Part shown: positions 45,680 through 55,202 of the stretch, piece by piece
Numbering within the stretch: the stretch's first letter is position 1
Layout of the letters: every line of letters begins with the position of its first letter
DNA from: Flammeovirgaceae bacterium BBD 1991-12
GTDB lineage: Bacteria > Bacteroidota > Bacteroidia > Cytophagales > Cyclobacteriaceae
Assembly (NCBI GenBank): GCA_001657315.1
Contig: LYSV01000030.1
Location: 1 to 64,000, forward strand
DNA: 64,000 nt
Direction: 5' to 3'
Made by a program: the position numbers and the translations under genes
The notes under the pieces: model-generated
What the model was told of the DNA's origin: nothing
What the model saw: the letters and a program-made list of their open reading frames with translations, nothing else
The model's database searches: none

Positions 45680-48481
45680 TCATTCTTTTTTCACCAGCAC
45701 CACCCAATCCTGAGGGGATGAAGGGTCTGAACCTTCCGGAGGGCTCCCCAAAGCACGTACTCCACCTCCCGCTACCGTTTCTGCTGAACCTGTCTGAAGC
45801 TCTCCTCCCGTAAGAGGATCAAACCAATGTATATTGAATTCGCCCTCTGCTTCACTTAAATCCAATGAATACCGCACACCTTCCGGTAAATAAGCGGCAT
45901 ATACTTCATCTGTCTTACGCAAACAGTACGCGCCTTTTTGATTTACCAGATCATGTGCCGGCACCATTTCCCAATAGGGTAGGTAATTATCAAAAAACAC
46001 TTTTGCATGATGAGTGATCTCCCAAAGGTGATCTCTTTCACGCCAGTCTTCGGAGGTCAGATCATTATGAGGATGGTGCTTTCCGAAGTACCATTCAACG
46101 CCCGCCGCCCCTGACAGTAGTGTACCCCACAGCGCGTAATGCCGCAGTGTGCTGTGATCGGGGTCCTGAGCATCTGGTAGTGCGCCGGTTTGCCACTCAC
46201 CAATTTCATCCATGGAGATCAACCATTCATGACCTGCTTCCTGTGCCTTCTTTATCCATGTTTCCACTACCTCCCCGGCCTGTTCCCGCTTGTTTTGCTG
46301 CAGGGAAAGGCCGTCGAGGTATTCAAAACCAAGTATATCAGTCAGAATATCATGCCTCACCAGATCATAGGAATGCGTGTGCAGTACCACAGGATGCCGG
46401 TGGGGGTCATGTTCCTTAAGAAACCGGACCATCGCCTTTCTCTGGTGGTCATTTTGTCCTACGGGCGTCCATGGGGCAGGGCCGTTCTCCTCTCCTATAT
46501 TCCAAACCAATGCCGGATGATGACCAAAGCGGGCAATAAGCTCCTGAAAATACAATTGACGCAAAGGCCCCATATTGCCGTCATCAAGTAAAGTTTCATT
46601 TTCAGTTTCCTGTAGCACAATGTGTAACAAAATACCCTTGGATTGCATATGCTGAAACAGAATTTCCCATTGCTCCAGTTTACTCACATCAAACCTTGTA
46701 AAATCAGTGGGGTCAATGTAAGGCCACACATCCTTACCATCGCCCTGAATATTCATAGTTAGAAAATAGGCGGCATTCATACCTTTCGAGGCAAGATAAT
46801 TTATGGCTCCTATCAGTGACCTTCCTTTTCCGTTTCTCCACGAAGGGTCTCCCGTTTTCCAGTCCTTGAGATGGGGAGTGAACGTATGAACCTCTTCCGG
46901 CCCCGCTGCCTCACCTTCACGTACTTCGACCTTTATACGCCACGTATCATCAAAATCGGCATATCCCAATAGATTTTCGGGACTATTGGCGCCAACCTTC
47001 AGCCAGTATTTACCAGCATCACTAAACCTAAAGTAACCGTTGTCAATTTCCAGGCGACCTTTTGCCCGGAAGTCAGGACCTTCCTTATCGGTGTTCATGA
47101 CAATGAAACTGCCTTCTGTATTGGAGATGGTAATGGCCTCCCCACTGTTAGGATCATCGTTTAAAGCAATGCTGTCACCCCTGTGAAGCCTGGCTGAATA
47201 TGACCATTCCCCCGTTTTATCCGGCGTGAAACGGGCAAGCCAAATGGGTCCGGAGTTTGAGCCTGTCTCGGCGGCATTACCATCGGCCGCATAAAACCCC
47301 CGTATGGTTTGCCTTGTTTCTCCATGCCTGAACTCAACAGTCAATCTGTAATTTAAAAAAGGGTTATCAACTGCAGCTTCTGATGTCTCGGGCCCAGTGA
47401 ATGGTAGGGTGATGGTGTGCCATTTTAGATAAACCGGTGTTTCATCCACAGTTTTATCGATGGCTTCCGGGTTCCCTTTTGGTAACTCCAGACGTTCCAG
47501 TGTGGTAAGTTCCGGTTGTCCTCCACGTTTTCCACACCCCGAGGCGGTGTATACATAATCGCCAATAACAGCAAATCCTGTGCCGTGCCGCCCCTCGTTG
47601 AGCAGAGGCCAGTTGCTCCATGTACTCGTATTTACATTATAAGCTTCAACTTCGCTATGTGCAGCCTCCTGCTTCATACTTTCACCCCCACCGATCACAA
47701 TATTGTCATTCCAGGCAAAGGCAAAATTTCCGGCGCGCAACGTGGGGATAGCGAGGTGGCTGGCCACTGTTTCCCATTTCTGATCAATAAAATTATAGAC
47801 ATTACCATGGCTAACGGTCAATGCCATATCCTTACCGGTTTTCCTTGAGCTCCTCCTGCCGGCAAAGGTGTACAGCTTATCGCCGGTTACCACGGCCTGA
47901 AAATGATCACGGGCATGGGGAGCGTCTGCAAGCACTTTCCATTCACCTGTTTCCGGATTGTACTCGTCCAGCCATGGCTTGTAGCCATTCATATGGCCAT
48001 TGGTTATCCCTCCTGCCATATAAAAGCGGTTATTATAAACGGCCACACCTGCACCTCCCCGTCGCCGGTGTTCCGGTATGGTGTCGCCATAGACAAACTC
48101 ATCCCGTTCCGGATAGTAGATAATGACCCTGTCCACCGACTTTTCATTCGGCCATGGACCCGTGAGGGCTCCTATAATGTAAATGGCATCATCCATAACT
48201 ACGGGTTGAAAATGATGCAATTCTATGGGCGTGGGTGATCTGTCCGCCCATGTGTTGGAGGCTGGATCAAACACTGAAGTGGGATTGATGCGACGCCCAC
48301 CTATTAAATAAAGCTTGTTCCTGAAGGCTACAAAGCCGGCTTCATGACGCGCAATAGGTTCCCCGGCCGTTTCCATGGTTTCCCATTGCCAGTTATCGGG
48401 AACTGCCTTGTTGCAACTTTGAAGAAGTGTGGAATAAATTACAGAAACCAGGATAATTAACTGTTTTATGGAATGTTTCAT
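45680..48481 (-). CDS. Lipoprotein with kelch propeller, DUF5060 and a glycoside-hydrolase-type TIM barrel
   Basis: 933 residues. Lipoprotein signal MKHSIKQLIILVSVIYSTLLQSC (lipobox LQSC). Residues about 30-335 carry six kelch-like blades (KLYLIGGRR, AIYIIGA, RFYMAGG, KLYTFAGR, NIVIGGG, YVYTASG). A DUF5060 beta domain follows (about 350-470). Then comes a glycosidase-like barrel (about 540-830) with VWNIGEENGP, a likely acid/base Glu, and WLISMDEIGEW, a likely nucleophile Glu. The C-terminus resembles a collagenase-type binding domain (YCLRKTDEVYAAYLPEG). DUF5060 with such barrels is usual in polysaccharide degradation; the added kelch part is unusual. The sugar target is unknown. Confidence 0.82.
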   Translation of the reverse strand: MKHSIKQLIILVSVIYSTLLQSCNKAVPDNWQWETMETAGEPIARHEAGFVAFRNKLYLIGGRRINPTSVFDPASNTWADRSPTPIELHHFQPVVMDDAIYIIGALTGPWPNEKSVDRVIIYYPERDEFVYGDTIPEHRRRGGAGVAVYNNRFYMAGGITNGHMNGYKPWLDEYNPETGEWKVLADAPHARDHFQAVVTGDKLYTFAGRRSSRKTGKDMALTVSHGNVYNFIDQKWETVASHLAIPTLRAGNFAFAWNDNIVIGGGESMKQEAAHSEVEAYNVNTSTWSNWPLLNEGRHGTGFAVIGDYVYTASGCGKRGGQPELTTLERLELPKGNPEAIDKTVDETPVYLKWHTITLPFTGPETSEAAVDNPFLNYRLTVEFRHGETRQTIRGFYAADGNAAETGSNSGPIWLARFTPDKTGEWSYSARLHRGDSIALNDDPNSGEAITISNTEGSFIVMNTDKEGPDFRAKGRLEIDNGYFRFSDAGKYWLKVGANSPENLLGYADFDDTWRIKVEVREGEAAGPEEVHTFTPHLKDWKTGDPSWRNGKGRSLIGAINYLASKGMNAAYFLTMNIQGDGKDVWPYIDPTDFTRFDVSKLEQWEILFQHMQSKGILLHIVLQETENETLLDDGNMGPLRQLYFQELIARFGHHPALVWNIGEENGPAPWTPVGQNDHQRKAMVRFLKEHDPHRHPVVLHTHSYDLVRHDILTDILGFEYLDGLSLQQNKREQAGEVVETWIKKAQEAGHEWLISMDEIGEWQTGALPDAQDPDHSTLRHYALWGTLLSGAAGVEWYFGKHHPHNDLTSEDWRERDHLWEITHHAKVFFDNYLPYWEMVPAHDLVNQKGAYCLRKTDEVYAAYLPEGVRYSLDLSEAEGEFNIHWFDPLTGGELQTGSAETVAGGGVRALGSPPEGSDPSSPQDWVVLVKKE

Positions 48482-48594
48482 AATTGTGGGGAACGGGCCT
48501 GCTTTCAGTTATTCTAAAAATGGTAAATTTCTCCTGGATTGCCAATCTATTGGATACTCAATTGATCCACAGGGATGCTCTTTAATTGCATATG

Positions 48595-49212
48595 TTAAAG
48601 CGGTATTAGTCTTGCCACTAATTCACTCTGGTATACAAGGTAATTTTTGTCCTTGCCCCAAAAGGACCATTTGTTATCAAAATCCCCGATGAGTTCAAAG
48701 TTTTCCGGATCTACTTTAGGCACGACCCTTCCACCATAAAAAACATGGTTGTCATCTTTTGAAAAAAAGGCATTGAGCATCTCAAAATTGGCATTATTCG
48801 CTTCCTTTACTTTAATGCCATAATAGTAAACATGTTCCTTATCCCTGGCATAATTAAAATCAAGTACTTCAAAGCTGTCTTTATCAGCTCCTTTAACTAC
48901 CCGCGGTTTTCCTGACATCATATCGTGAAAATATACATGATCCTGATCCCTTCCATATCCTTTATAACTCCAGCGCCGGGATTCATCTATGTATAGTGAG
49001 TCTGTTCTTTCTATTTTACCAACATCAAGGGGGATAAACGTTGGAGCATCAATGTCATGAGCTATACCTTCAATATAAAATACATAATTAACATCTTTGG
49101 CAAAAATGGCATTCAACACTTTGAAGGTTGAAATATCCGCCTTCATAACCCTTGAGTTTCTACAGTAAATATGTTTATCGTCCCTTGACCAGAGGTGATT
49201 TAACTGTTCCAT
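48595..49212 (-). CDS. DKNYY-repeat protein
   Basis: 205 residues without signal peptide. It repeats a roughly 25-residue unit of the type DxxHVFYxGxxVxxxDxxNFEVLN...FAKD: KHIYCRNSRVMKADISTFKVLN, NYVFYIEGI, DHVYFHDMMSGKPRVVKGADKDSFEVL, EHVYYYGIKVKEANNANFEMLN, NHVFYGGRVVPKVDPENFELI. This is the DKNYY family pattern. The family is widespread and functionally undefined, possibly binding or scaffold proteins. Confidence 0.8.
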   Translation of the reverse strand: MEQLNHLWSRDDKHIYCRNSRVMKADISTFKVLNAIFAKDVNYVFYIEGIAHDIDAPTFIPLDVGKIERTDSLYIDESRRWSYKGYGRDQDHVYFHDMMSGKPRVVKGADKDSFEVLDFNYARDKEHVYYYGIKVKEANNANFEMLNAFFSKDDNHVFYGGRVVPKVDPENFELIGDFDNKWSFWGKDKNYLVYQSELVARLIPL

Positions 49213-49350
49213 TTTATACTCGTCTCCTTATCAATTATGCCCTGCAATATAGTCCTTTAACTGATACCTAAGCAACGGTTATTTGATCGAAGTGATAGAG
49301 GTTCTTGACCTTGCTGGTCTATGGTTTTGGCCATTGAACTAAAGCCAATC

Positions 49351-49899
49351 CTATTTGGTCATGACATCTCCTTTCCTGGTTTTCAGGAACAGCCCCAACA
49401 AAACCGAAAATGCCATCCCGGTGATCAGATTTCCTACAAAGGAGAATTGAGCCTGCACTCCGGTACTATAATATTTGGTTTGTTCAGCGATCTTTTCTGC
49501 CACTTCTTCCGGGCCGGCACTTGCGCTTTCCAGCTTATCAGAAACCACTTTGGCCATTTCAAGGCCATAATCAGGATAAATAAATTCGTAGAACACAATG
49601 GTAAAGATCACAGAAAAAAGGGCAGTGGACAGACTGGTATACATTCCTGATCTGATTGCCTGTAAAAAAGTTAATGAGTCTTGATTAAGCTTCTTAATTT
49701 TTAAAAGGACAACATACAATCCTACCAGCAGAAATATGTAAAGGAAAATAAAGAGTATAGTGCCTCCATACATCAGGTTGTCATTTTTGACTGACCCCGG
49801 GCCCACATAATCTATGGCAAGCAATATCAACATTAAAACTGTTCCTGCAAAAGCGATGATCAGACCTACGGCCAGGGGAATAGAATATTCTCGTTTCAT
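49351..49899 (-). CDS. DUF4199 membrane protein
   Basis: About 182 residues from ATG 49899 (MKREYSIPLAVGLIIAFAG); an upstream in-frame ATG at 49926 seems less likely. Four transmembrane helices: AVGLIIAFAGTVLMLILLAIDY, YGGTILFIFLYIFLLVGLYVVLL, AIRSGMYTSLSTALFSVIFTIVFYEF, and FVGNLITGMAFSVLLGLFL near the C-terminus. The order and the SLTFLQAIRSGMYTSL loop match DUF4199, a small Bacteroidota membrane family without assigned function. It lies about 80 bp downstream of the LuxR-type gene. Confidence 0.8.
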   Translation of the reverse strand: MKREYSIPLAVGLIIAFAGTVLMLILLAIDYVGPGSVKNDNLMYGGTILFIFLYIFLLVGLYVVLLKIKKLNQDSLTFLQAIRSGMYTSLSTALFSVIFTIVFYEFIYPDYGLEMAKVVSDKLESASAGPEEVAEKIAEQTKYYSTGVQAQFSFVGNLITGMAFSVLLGLFLKTRKGDVMTK

Positions 49900-50003
49900 G
49901 AGTATTGTTTTTTGATTGAACATCACAAATGTTCATCTTTCGTCCTGTAAATGTATTGCAAGACCAGGTGGAAAAAGGGGTGGAATTTATCCTGAGATCG
50001 CGA

Positions 50004-50453
50004 TCAGGGGTTCGTGTAGAGGTATTTCCTTATTAGATCCTTTCTATTCTGAACGTCTGTTTTTTTATATATACTATTCACATGCGATTTAATAGTAGAT
50101 AATTCAACAAAGAGTTCATCAGCTATCTCTTTATTCTTTTTACCAGCCGCTATCATTTGAACCACCTCCCTCTCCCTTGCGGTCAACTCACCCAGATCTC
50201 CCAAAACGAAACCCTCAGACTCTTTTTTGCGGCCAAGAGCCATCCCAAATGAAAAGATCAGTACGACAAACGGGACAAGAAATAAGGAATTGATATAATT
50301 GACCTGGACGAAACCATAGTAGGAGGAAAAATAAAAAACATTGAAGGTTAAAACACTGATGATCACTAAAACCCCGGTCCCAAACAAAAACGACTTATTC
50401 GAAGTGTTGTTTGAAAAGATCATTTGGTTATATTTTTTGTCAGAAATAGCCAT
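50004..50453 (-). CDS. LuxR-type HTH regulator with membrane segments
   Basis: About 149 residues from ATG 50453; ATG 50501 is an alternative. Two transmembrane helices (LFGTGVLVIISVLTFNVFYFSS and SLFLVPFVVLIFSFGMAL) are followed by a GerE/LuxR HTH: ELTAREREVVQMIAAGKKNKEIA, then FVELSTIKSHVNSIYKKTDVQNRKDL. No receiver domain. It is a one-component, membrane-tethered regulator, and likely controls itself and the DUF4199 gene downstream. Confidence 0.83.
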   Translation of the reverse strand: MAISDKKYNQMIFSNNTSNKSFLFGTGVLVIISVLTFNVFYFSSYYGFVQVNYINSLFLVPFVVLIFSFGMALGRKKESEGFVLGDLGELTAREREVVQMIAAGKKNKEIADELFVELSTIKSHVNSIYKKTDVQNRKDLIRKYLYTNP

Positions 50454-50572
50454 GTATTCATCATCAGACGGCTTTACAGGTAAAAATAGGAAGAGTTGCA
50501 AATGATCCCAAAGCAGGGCTTTTTCAAGGTTAAAATATTAATTAATTTCCACCCCAGGATAAAGAGGGTGGA

Positions 50573-51283
50573 ATGACTATAAAAGTACTGGCGTTAACCG
50601 CCGTATTACTCCTGAACGGAGTCATAGCATGGGCTCAGGAAAAACCGGTTTTAAAGGTTAAGGAGCATTACGAAGGATTCACAAAAGACAACTGCATACA
50701 ATTATATCCCCATGAGGATATAAATCAGATCGTACTGATCCGGCATGGTGAACCCAACATCGACAAAAAAGGATGGCGAAACCGGGAGGAGGCTGTAAAG
50801 TATATTTACAGCTATGATTCAGTGGGTGTGATACCTTTTGATTTTATTCCACTTTGCGTTCCTTTCAGGCAAGATGCAGTGATCTACCACAGTCCACTCC
50901 CCAGGGCCAAACACACAGCGAGCCTTCTGTTTGGCTACAGGCAGATGATCGAAGATGTACGTTTTCGTGAGTTTGAAAGGAAAGTGTTCAGATTTATCAA
51001 TGTAAAACTTCCCCTTGGATTTTGGATCGGTACCTCGCGGATCCTGTGGCTGATGGGGATGAATAAAAGGGACATCGAGTCCTTTAAAAATGCAAAAAAG
51101 AGGGCCAAAGACAATGCGCTTTTCCTAATATCCCAGGCAGATACCCATGGCGTAGTGGTATTGGTAGCTCATGGATTTCACAATAAATACGTAATGAAAT
51201 ATCTGCAACACCAGGGCTGGAAAAAAGTGAGAAAGGATGGTAATGGTTATCTGGCCGTTAATGTACTGGCCAAACCCAAATAG
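50573..51283 (+). CDS. Secreted histidine phosphatase superfamily protein
   Basis: 236 residues. The N-terminus looks like a signal peptide (MTIKVLALTAVLLLNGVIAWA, then Q). Catalytic features of the phosphoglycerate-mutase fold are IVLIRHGEPNID (RHG, phospho-His), a second Arg in SPLPRAKHTAS, an acid in FREFERK, and VVLVAHGFHNKYV (second His). The substrate is unknown; in the periplasm it may dephosphorylate small metabolites. Divergent from the LuxR-type gene, 72 bp apart from its ORF start. Confidence 0.85.
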   Translation: MTIKVLALTAVLLLNGVIAWAQEKPVLKVKEHYEGFTKDNCIQLYPHEDINQIVLIRHGEPNIDKKGWRNREEAVKYIYSYDSVGVIPFDFIPLCVPFRQDAVIYHSPLPRAKHTASLLFGYRQMIEDVRFREFERKVFRFINVKLPLGFWIGTSRILWLMGMNKRDIESFKNAKKRAKDNALFLISQADTHGVVVLVAHGFHNKYVMKYLQHQGWKKVRKDGNGYLAVNVLAKPK

Positions 51284-51487
51284 AAGCTATGCCAATGGCA
51301 AAATGCCGCGTAGCTCATGGCATGAAACAATGAGAACCAGGTGATTGCTCAATGGGGTCGTGGTGATCTCAACTTGTCTTTGGCAAAGCCATCCAAAGGC
51401 CCCCGAATCCACTTACTTTGATCCTATTCATGGATTTTTATATTTCTTTCGATAAAATAGAAACAAATATTTCTCATCCCCGTATTA

Positions 51488-51503
51488 CTACTTTACAAAG
51501 TAG
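51488..51503. promoter_or_regulatory. 16 bp palindrome upstream of padR-3, likely operator
   Basis: CTACTTTACAAAGTAG has two perfect 7 bp arms around AC and ends 8 bp before the PadR ATG. The 12-base word TAGAAACAAATA follows it and also occurs about 43 bp upstream (51458-51469), the same arrangement of paired sites seen at padR-1. The CTAC...GTAG ends match the padR-1 operator sites. Confidence 0.6.
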
Positions 51504-51511
51504 AAACAAAT

Positions 51512-51853
51512 ATGAGCAAAACCAATGTAGGTGAATTTGAGGAACTGGTTCTCCTAACCATTTTAATTCTTGGTGAAGAGGCTTACATTCTTAAAATTCA
51601 ACAGGAACTGTTAAATCAAGCCCATCGAAAAGCAGCGATGGGTGCATTGCATGTGACACTTGGGCGACTTGAAAAGAAGGGATTCCTATCATCGGAGCTG
51701 GCCGGGGCAACAAAAGAACGGGGGGGAAGAAGAAAACGCATATATGAGCTCACGGCTTCCGGCAAGTCTGTGATAGCCCAAATCCATGAAACCAGAAATT
51801 CACTCTGGAACAAGATCCCGCGGTTCGCCTTGAAATTTGAATATGCAGGATAA
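51512..51853 (+). CDS. PadR family transcriptional regulator (padR-3)
   Basis: 113 residues. N-terminus VGEFEELVLLTILILGEEAYILKI, then GALHVTLGRLEKKGFLSSELAG and the wing KERGGRRKRIYELTASGKSVI. It is a paralogue of padR-1 and padR-2 and precedes a single permease. The stop overlaps by 11 bp the start of a short prefix-domain reading frame (ATG 51843), repeating the padR-to-prefix overlap of padR-2. Confidence 0.9.
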   Translation: MSKTNVGEFEELVLLTILILGEEAYILKIQQELLNQAHRKAAMGALHVTLGRLEKKGFLSSELAGATKERGGRRKRIYELTASGKSVIAQIHETRNSLWNKIPRFALKFEYAG

Positions 51854-51992
51854 AGAATTCGATCCACCTCCAATCTCGATCAACCTGATCAAAAGCCTGT
51901 GTAAAGAACAGCTTGTGGAAGAGATTGAAGGTAATCTGATAGAATACTATTCGACTATAAAAAACGAATTTTTTCGTACGATACTGGTATGA
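51843..51992 (+). pseudogene. Permease-prefix domain cut off by a frame change before P11
   Basis: A 49-codon frame from ATG 51843 reads LIKSLCKEQLVEEIEGNLIEYYS, a clear prefix-domain core, then ends at TGA 51990. The matching second half of the prefix (RYWYEVLNYLRPSFLKS) lies in the frame of the downstream permease from about 51979. Two homopolymers, A6 at 51959-51964 and T6 at 51969-51974, lie in between; removing one base from either would fuse the frames. It may be a real mutation, an assembly error, or a slippage site. As it stands the permease must start at 52054. Confidence 0.75.
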
Positions 51993-52053
51993 AGTACTCA
52001 ACTACCTGAGACCGTCCTTTCTTAAATCCATAAAACTCAAAACAACAGAAACC

Positions 52054-54429
52054 ATGTTCATTTTTAACCCAAAAATTGCCGTAAGGAACCTGATGAGGCA
52101 TCGTGTAAGCACAGCCATCAGCTTACTGGGATTTATTACAGGTCTTACGTCCGTTATTTTCCTTTATTTCTATATAGAAAACGAACTCACCTATGACACC
52201 TTTCACGCGGACAAGGACAATATCTACCGTATGTACAGGACCTCTCAGGATGACAATGGCGAAGTTTATGATATCGGAGTTTCTTCAGGCCCCTACGCCC
52301 GGGCACTGCTCAATGACTTTCCCAATAAAATTCAATCTACACTACGGGTTAGGGTCACTGATTTTGTTGTGCAATATGGTGAGAAGCGTTTTTACGAAAA
52401 CCGTGTGATGGTAGCGGACAGTAATTTCTTCGAATTTTTCTCATACCCTTTAAAACACGGTGATCCACGGACAGTTTTGGATGGCCTGCATAACATAATC
52501 CTCAGTGAGGAGATGGTAACAAAATATTTTGGAACTGAAGACCCCATAGGCAAACGGCTTGAACTGGATGGAGAAGAAAGTTTTGTGGTTGCGGGTGTAT
52601 TCGGTAAACCCAAAAACAAAACACATCTTGAATTTGACATGGTACTTTCCATGAACCTGTGGGACGGACAGGAATGGTTCAACAACTGGTGGAGGAATTT
52701 TCTGTTTACCTATATAAAATCAGATCCCAGGGATGCTCCCTATTTACAGGCTCAATTTCCCCGCTTTATGGAGAAGTATTTAGGGGATGATTTTCGTAGG
52801 AATAATAACAATAACGGCCTCAAAATAGTATCACTTGGTGATGTTCATTTCCATCAGGCGCGCTATGACCATATCAGGACCGGGAACAGGGCTTCGGTGA
52901 TCATAATTGCCAGCGTAGCCATAGCTATTTTATTCATTGCCTGTTTTAATTATATCAATTTGTCCATAGCACAATCGCACAAAAGAGCCAGGGAAGTAGG
53001 TGTACGTAAGGTATTGGGAGTGAATAAGCAGCGGCTTACCCTTCAGTTTTTAGGAGAGTCCACACTTATCCTGCTCTTCTCCATCTCAATTGCCTGCCTG
53101 TTGAGTATAGTACTTCAGGGAACACTTAATACCTACTTCGGTCTGGAGGTGGTTTACCGATGGAATGATGCAAACCTGATCTGCTTCCTGGGGCTACTGC
53201 TGATCCTGTTGGTGCTTGCTTCCGGTTTGTACCCCGCATTCTTGTTGGCCTCGTTCGATCCGTTAAAAGTACTCAACAGCAACAAATTCCTGCCTGGCAA
53301 AAATATTTTTGTCCGTAAAGGATTGATCATCATGCAGTTTTCCATGTCAGTCTTCCTGATCATAGCTACTACACTCATATATGTACAACTGCAATACATG
53401 AATGAAAAAGACCTGGGATATGACTCCTCATCCGTATTGGTCATTGATACAGACAGAGAGATCCGTGACAACTATGAAACCTTTAGAAAGAGACTACTTC
53501 AGCATGCGAAGATAAAACAAGTAACAGTTGCCTCCGGTGTACCCAGCGGCTTTCATGACAATTATGGCATTTACTTTACAGAGGAAGAGGAAGCGGTAAG
53601 GGTGCACACAGTATTCGCAGACCCGCATTACCTCGAAACCTTTGATATTCCCGTAATAGCAGGGCGGGGTTTTGACGACAGGTTTTCTACAGATAAAGAG
53701 CAGACGATGATGATCAATGAGAGTGCCTGGAAGTCAACCGGCCTTTCCAAAGAGGAGATCATTGGTAAAAAAGTGCGTATCCCCTTCAGGGAGTGGGACC
53801 GGACTGTAATAGGAATATTTCAGGATTACCATTTCAAAACACTCAGGGACAAAATGGAGCCGTTGGCCATTATCATGGGCGAGGATATGCGAAGAATAGC
53901 TATAAAAATGGATAGCAAGGATCATTATGCCACCATCAGCAAAATAGAAGATATCTACAAAGAACTGGCCCCCGGTTTCCCCATACAAAGCTGGCTGCTG
54001 GAAGACAGCCTGAGCAGACAATATAAAACGGAAGATCAACAGGCCAGAGTGTTCACAATCTTTTCCGGACTCTCTATTCTACTGGCCTGTATGGGTATTC
54101 TGGGCCTGGCAGCCTTCTCAGCCCAGCAACGTCAAAAGGAATTGAGTATTCGAAAAGTACTGGGCGCTTCCATGGAACAGGTTATCCTGCTGATCTCCCA
54201 TGAATTTTTGATACTTATTGGGATATCGGTGATTATCGCCATACCTGTATCATGGTATTTTATTCATCAATGGCTACAGGATTTTGCTTATCGTATCGAA
54301 GTGATTGAACAATGGCCCTGGTTCCTGATGGGTAGTGCACTTACCGCCCTGGTCGCATTTCTGACCATTGGGCTTAAGACCTATAAAACGGCAGCCAGTA
54401 ACCCCATAGACGTAATCAGGTATGAATGA
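52054..54429 (+). CDS. FtsX/MacB-type permease P11, isolated member
   Basis: 791 residues from ATG 52054, the same Met that is internal in P1-P10. Usual 4+4 TM layout: repeat 1 CFNYINLSIAQSHKRAREVGVRKVLGVNKQRL, repeat 2 CMGILGLAAFSAQQRQKELSIRKVLGAS, tail NPIDVIRYE. It is clearly diverged from both array groups (INLSIAQS for MNLSTARS). There is no ATPase beside it. A terminator follows its stop. Confidence 0.9.
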   Translation: MFIFNPKIAVRNLMRHRVSTAISLLGFITGLTSVIFLYFYIENELTYDTFHADKDNIYRMYRTSQDDNGEVYDIGVSSGPYARALLNDFPNKIQSTLRVRVTDFVVQYGEKRFYENRVMVADSNFFEFFSYPLKHGDPRTVLDGLHNIILSEEMVTKYFGTEDPIGKRLELDGEESFVVAGVFGKPKNKTHLEFDMVLSMNLWDGQEWFNNWWRNFLFTYIKSDPRDAPYLQAQFPRFMEKYLGDDFRRNNNNNGLKIVSLGDVHFHQARYDHIRTGNRASVIIIASVAIAILFIACFNYINLSIAQSHKRAREVGVRKVLGVNKQRLTLQFLGESTLILLFSISIACLLSIVLQGTLNTYFGLEVVYRWNDANLICFLGLLLILLVLASGLYPAFLLASFDPLKVLNSNKFLPGKNIFVRKGLIIMQFSMSVFLIIATTLIYVQLQYMNEKDLGYDSSSVLVIDTDREIRDNYETFRKRLLQHAKIKQVTVASGVPSGFHDNYGIYFTEEEEAVRVHTVFADPHYLETFDIPVIAGRGFDDRFSTDKEQTMMINESAWKSTGLSKEEIIGKKVRIPFREWDRTVIGIFQDYHFKTLRDKMEPLAIIMGEDMRRIAIKMDSKDHYATISKIEDIYKELAPGFPIQSWLLEDSLSRQYKTEDQQARVFTIFSGLSILLACMGILGLAAFSAQQRQKELSIRKVLGASMEQVILLISHEFLILIGISVIIAIPVSWYFIHQWLQDFAYRIEVIEQWPWFLMGSALTALVAFLTIGLKTYKTAASNPIDVIRYE

Positions 54430-54453
54430 GACCGGAATACCGGCCTCAATTTT
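54428..54453 (+). terminator. Terminator after P11
   Basis: An 8 bp stem with one mismatch (GAGACCGG / CCGGCCTC), loop AATA, then AATTTT. It begins inside the TGA stop codon of P11. Confidence 0.65.
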
Positions 54454-54538
54454 ACTGAGTCTCTTACTTGATGTTCCGCGGCTCAGATGTATAAAATAAC
54501 CTGAGTCTACCAACAACACGCTTAGCCACGGATCAACA

Positions 54539-55183
54539 TTATTTGCTACACTCCCGGGCAGCTATTTTGGCCTGGTTTTTTCCCCAAACCGGAGCCAGTG
54601 GGTTTTCCTGTCGTTGTTTTTCAAAAAGGCCGACAGCTTCCTGTAACCTTGCGCATGCAGTTGATAAGTCAGCCCCGAAAAACTTTGCGGTACCCAGTTC
54701 CATCTGACCCAGCAGGTATACGGCCCTGGGGTTTTGTGGATTAATACGTACGGCCCTGTTCAGGGATTGCATTGCCAAAGGTGTGTATTGCTGCCCCCGG
54801 CTGGCAGGATCTGCAGATACCCTCATCATATGAACAAACCCTTCCATGGAGACAAACTCATCTTCCGCCGGTGCCAACTGCAACCCCTTTTTTACGTTCC
54901 CGAGGGCCATATCAAGATACCTGTCCTTGTCATTAATGGCATTGACCTCAAGTGACATCATAATGTAGCCATAGGCAGCATAGTAAAAAGGCTCCCACCG
55001 GTCCTGCTCTTTTTGTGCAATACGTTCAAATGTATTTATAACCGGGCGATATTCTTCCAGGTTTTCGGCCCTGTACAACTTCTCAATGTTGTCTCTCATG
55101 ACCTGTTCATATTTTGAGACTTGTGTGAACCGGCACAGCCATCCTGCCGTGATTACCAGTAGAATTAAAATTGATCTGTTCAT
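54539..55183 (-). CDS. Periplasmic TPR-like protein, partner of the TonB receptor
   Basis: 214 residues with an N-terminal hydrophobic signal or anchor (MNRSILILLVITAGWLC). The rest is helical with TPR character: ALGNVKKGLQLAPAEDEFV, AMQSLNRAVRINPQNPRAVYLLGQMELG, and CARLQEAVGLFEKQRQENPLAPVWGK. The motif of pairing Asn-Pro-Asp/Gln-Asn-Pro turns with long helices is typical. It starts 19 bp after the stop of the TonB receptor, so it probably belongs to the same operon and acts on the same unknown substrate or on envelope sensing. Confidence 0.78.
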   Translation of the reverse strand: MNRSILILLVITAGWLCRFTQVSKYEQVMRDNIEKLYRAENLEEYRPVINTFERIAQKEQDRWEPFYYAAYGYIMMSLEVNAINDKDRYLDMALGNVKKGLQLAPAEDEFVSMEGFVHMMRVSADPASRGQQYTPLAMQSLNRAVRINPQNPRAVYLLGQMELGTAKFFGADLSTACARLQEAVGLFEKQRQENPLAPVWGKNQAKIAARECSK

Positions 55184-55202
55184 ATTTTTAATGTTAGGTG
55201 GA

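Noticed and set aside
51843-52056. Programmed -1 frameshift joining the prefix to P11
   Set aside because: The frame change needed is +1 (one base skipped), not -1, and there is no canonical slippery heptamer with a following structure.
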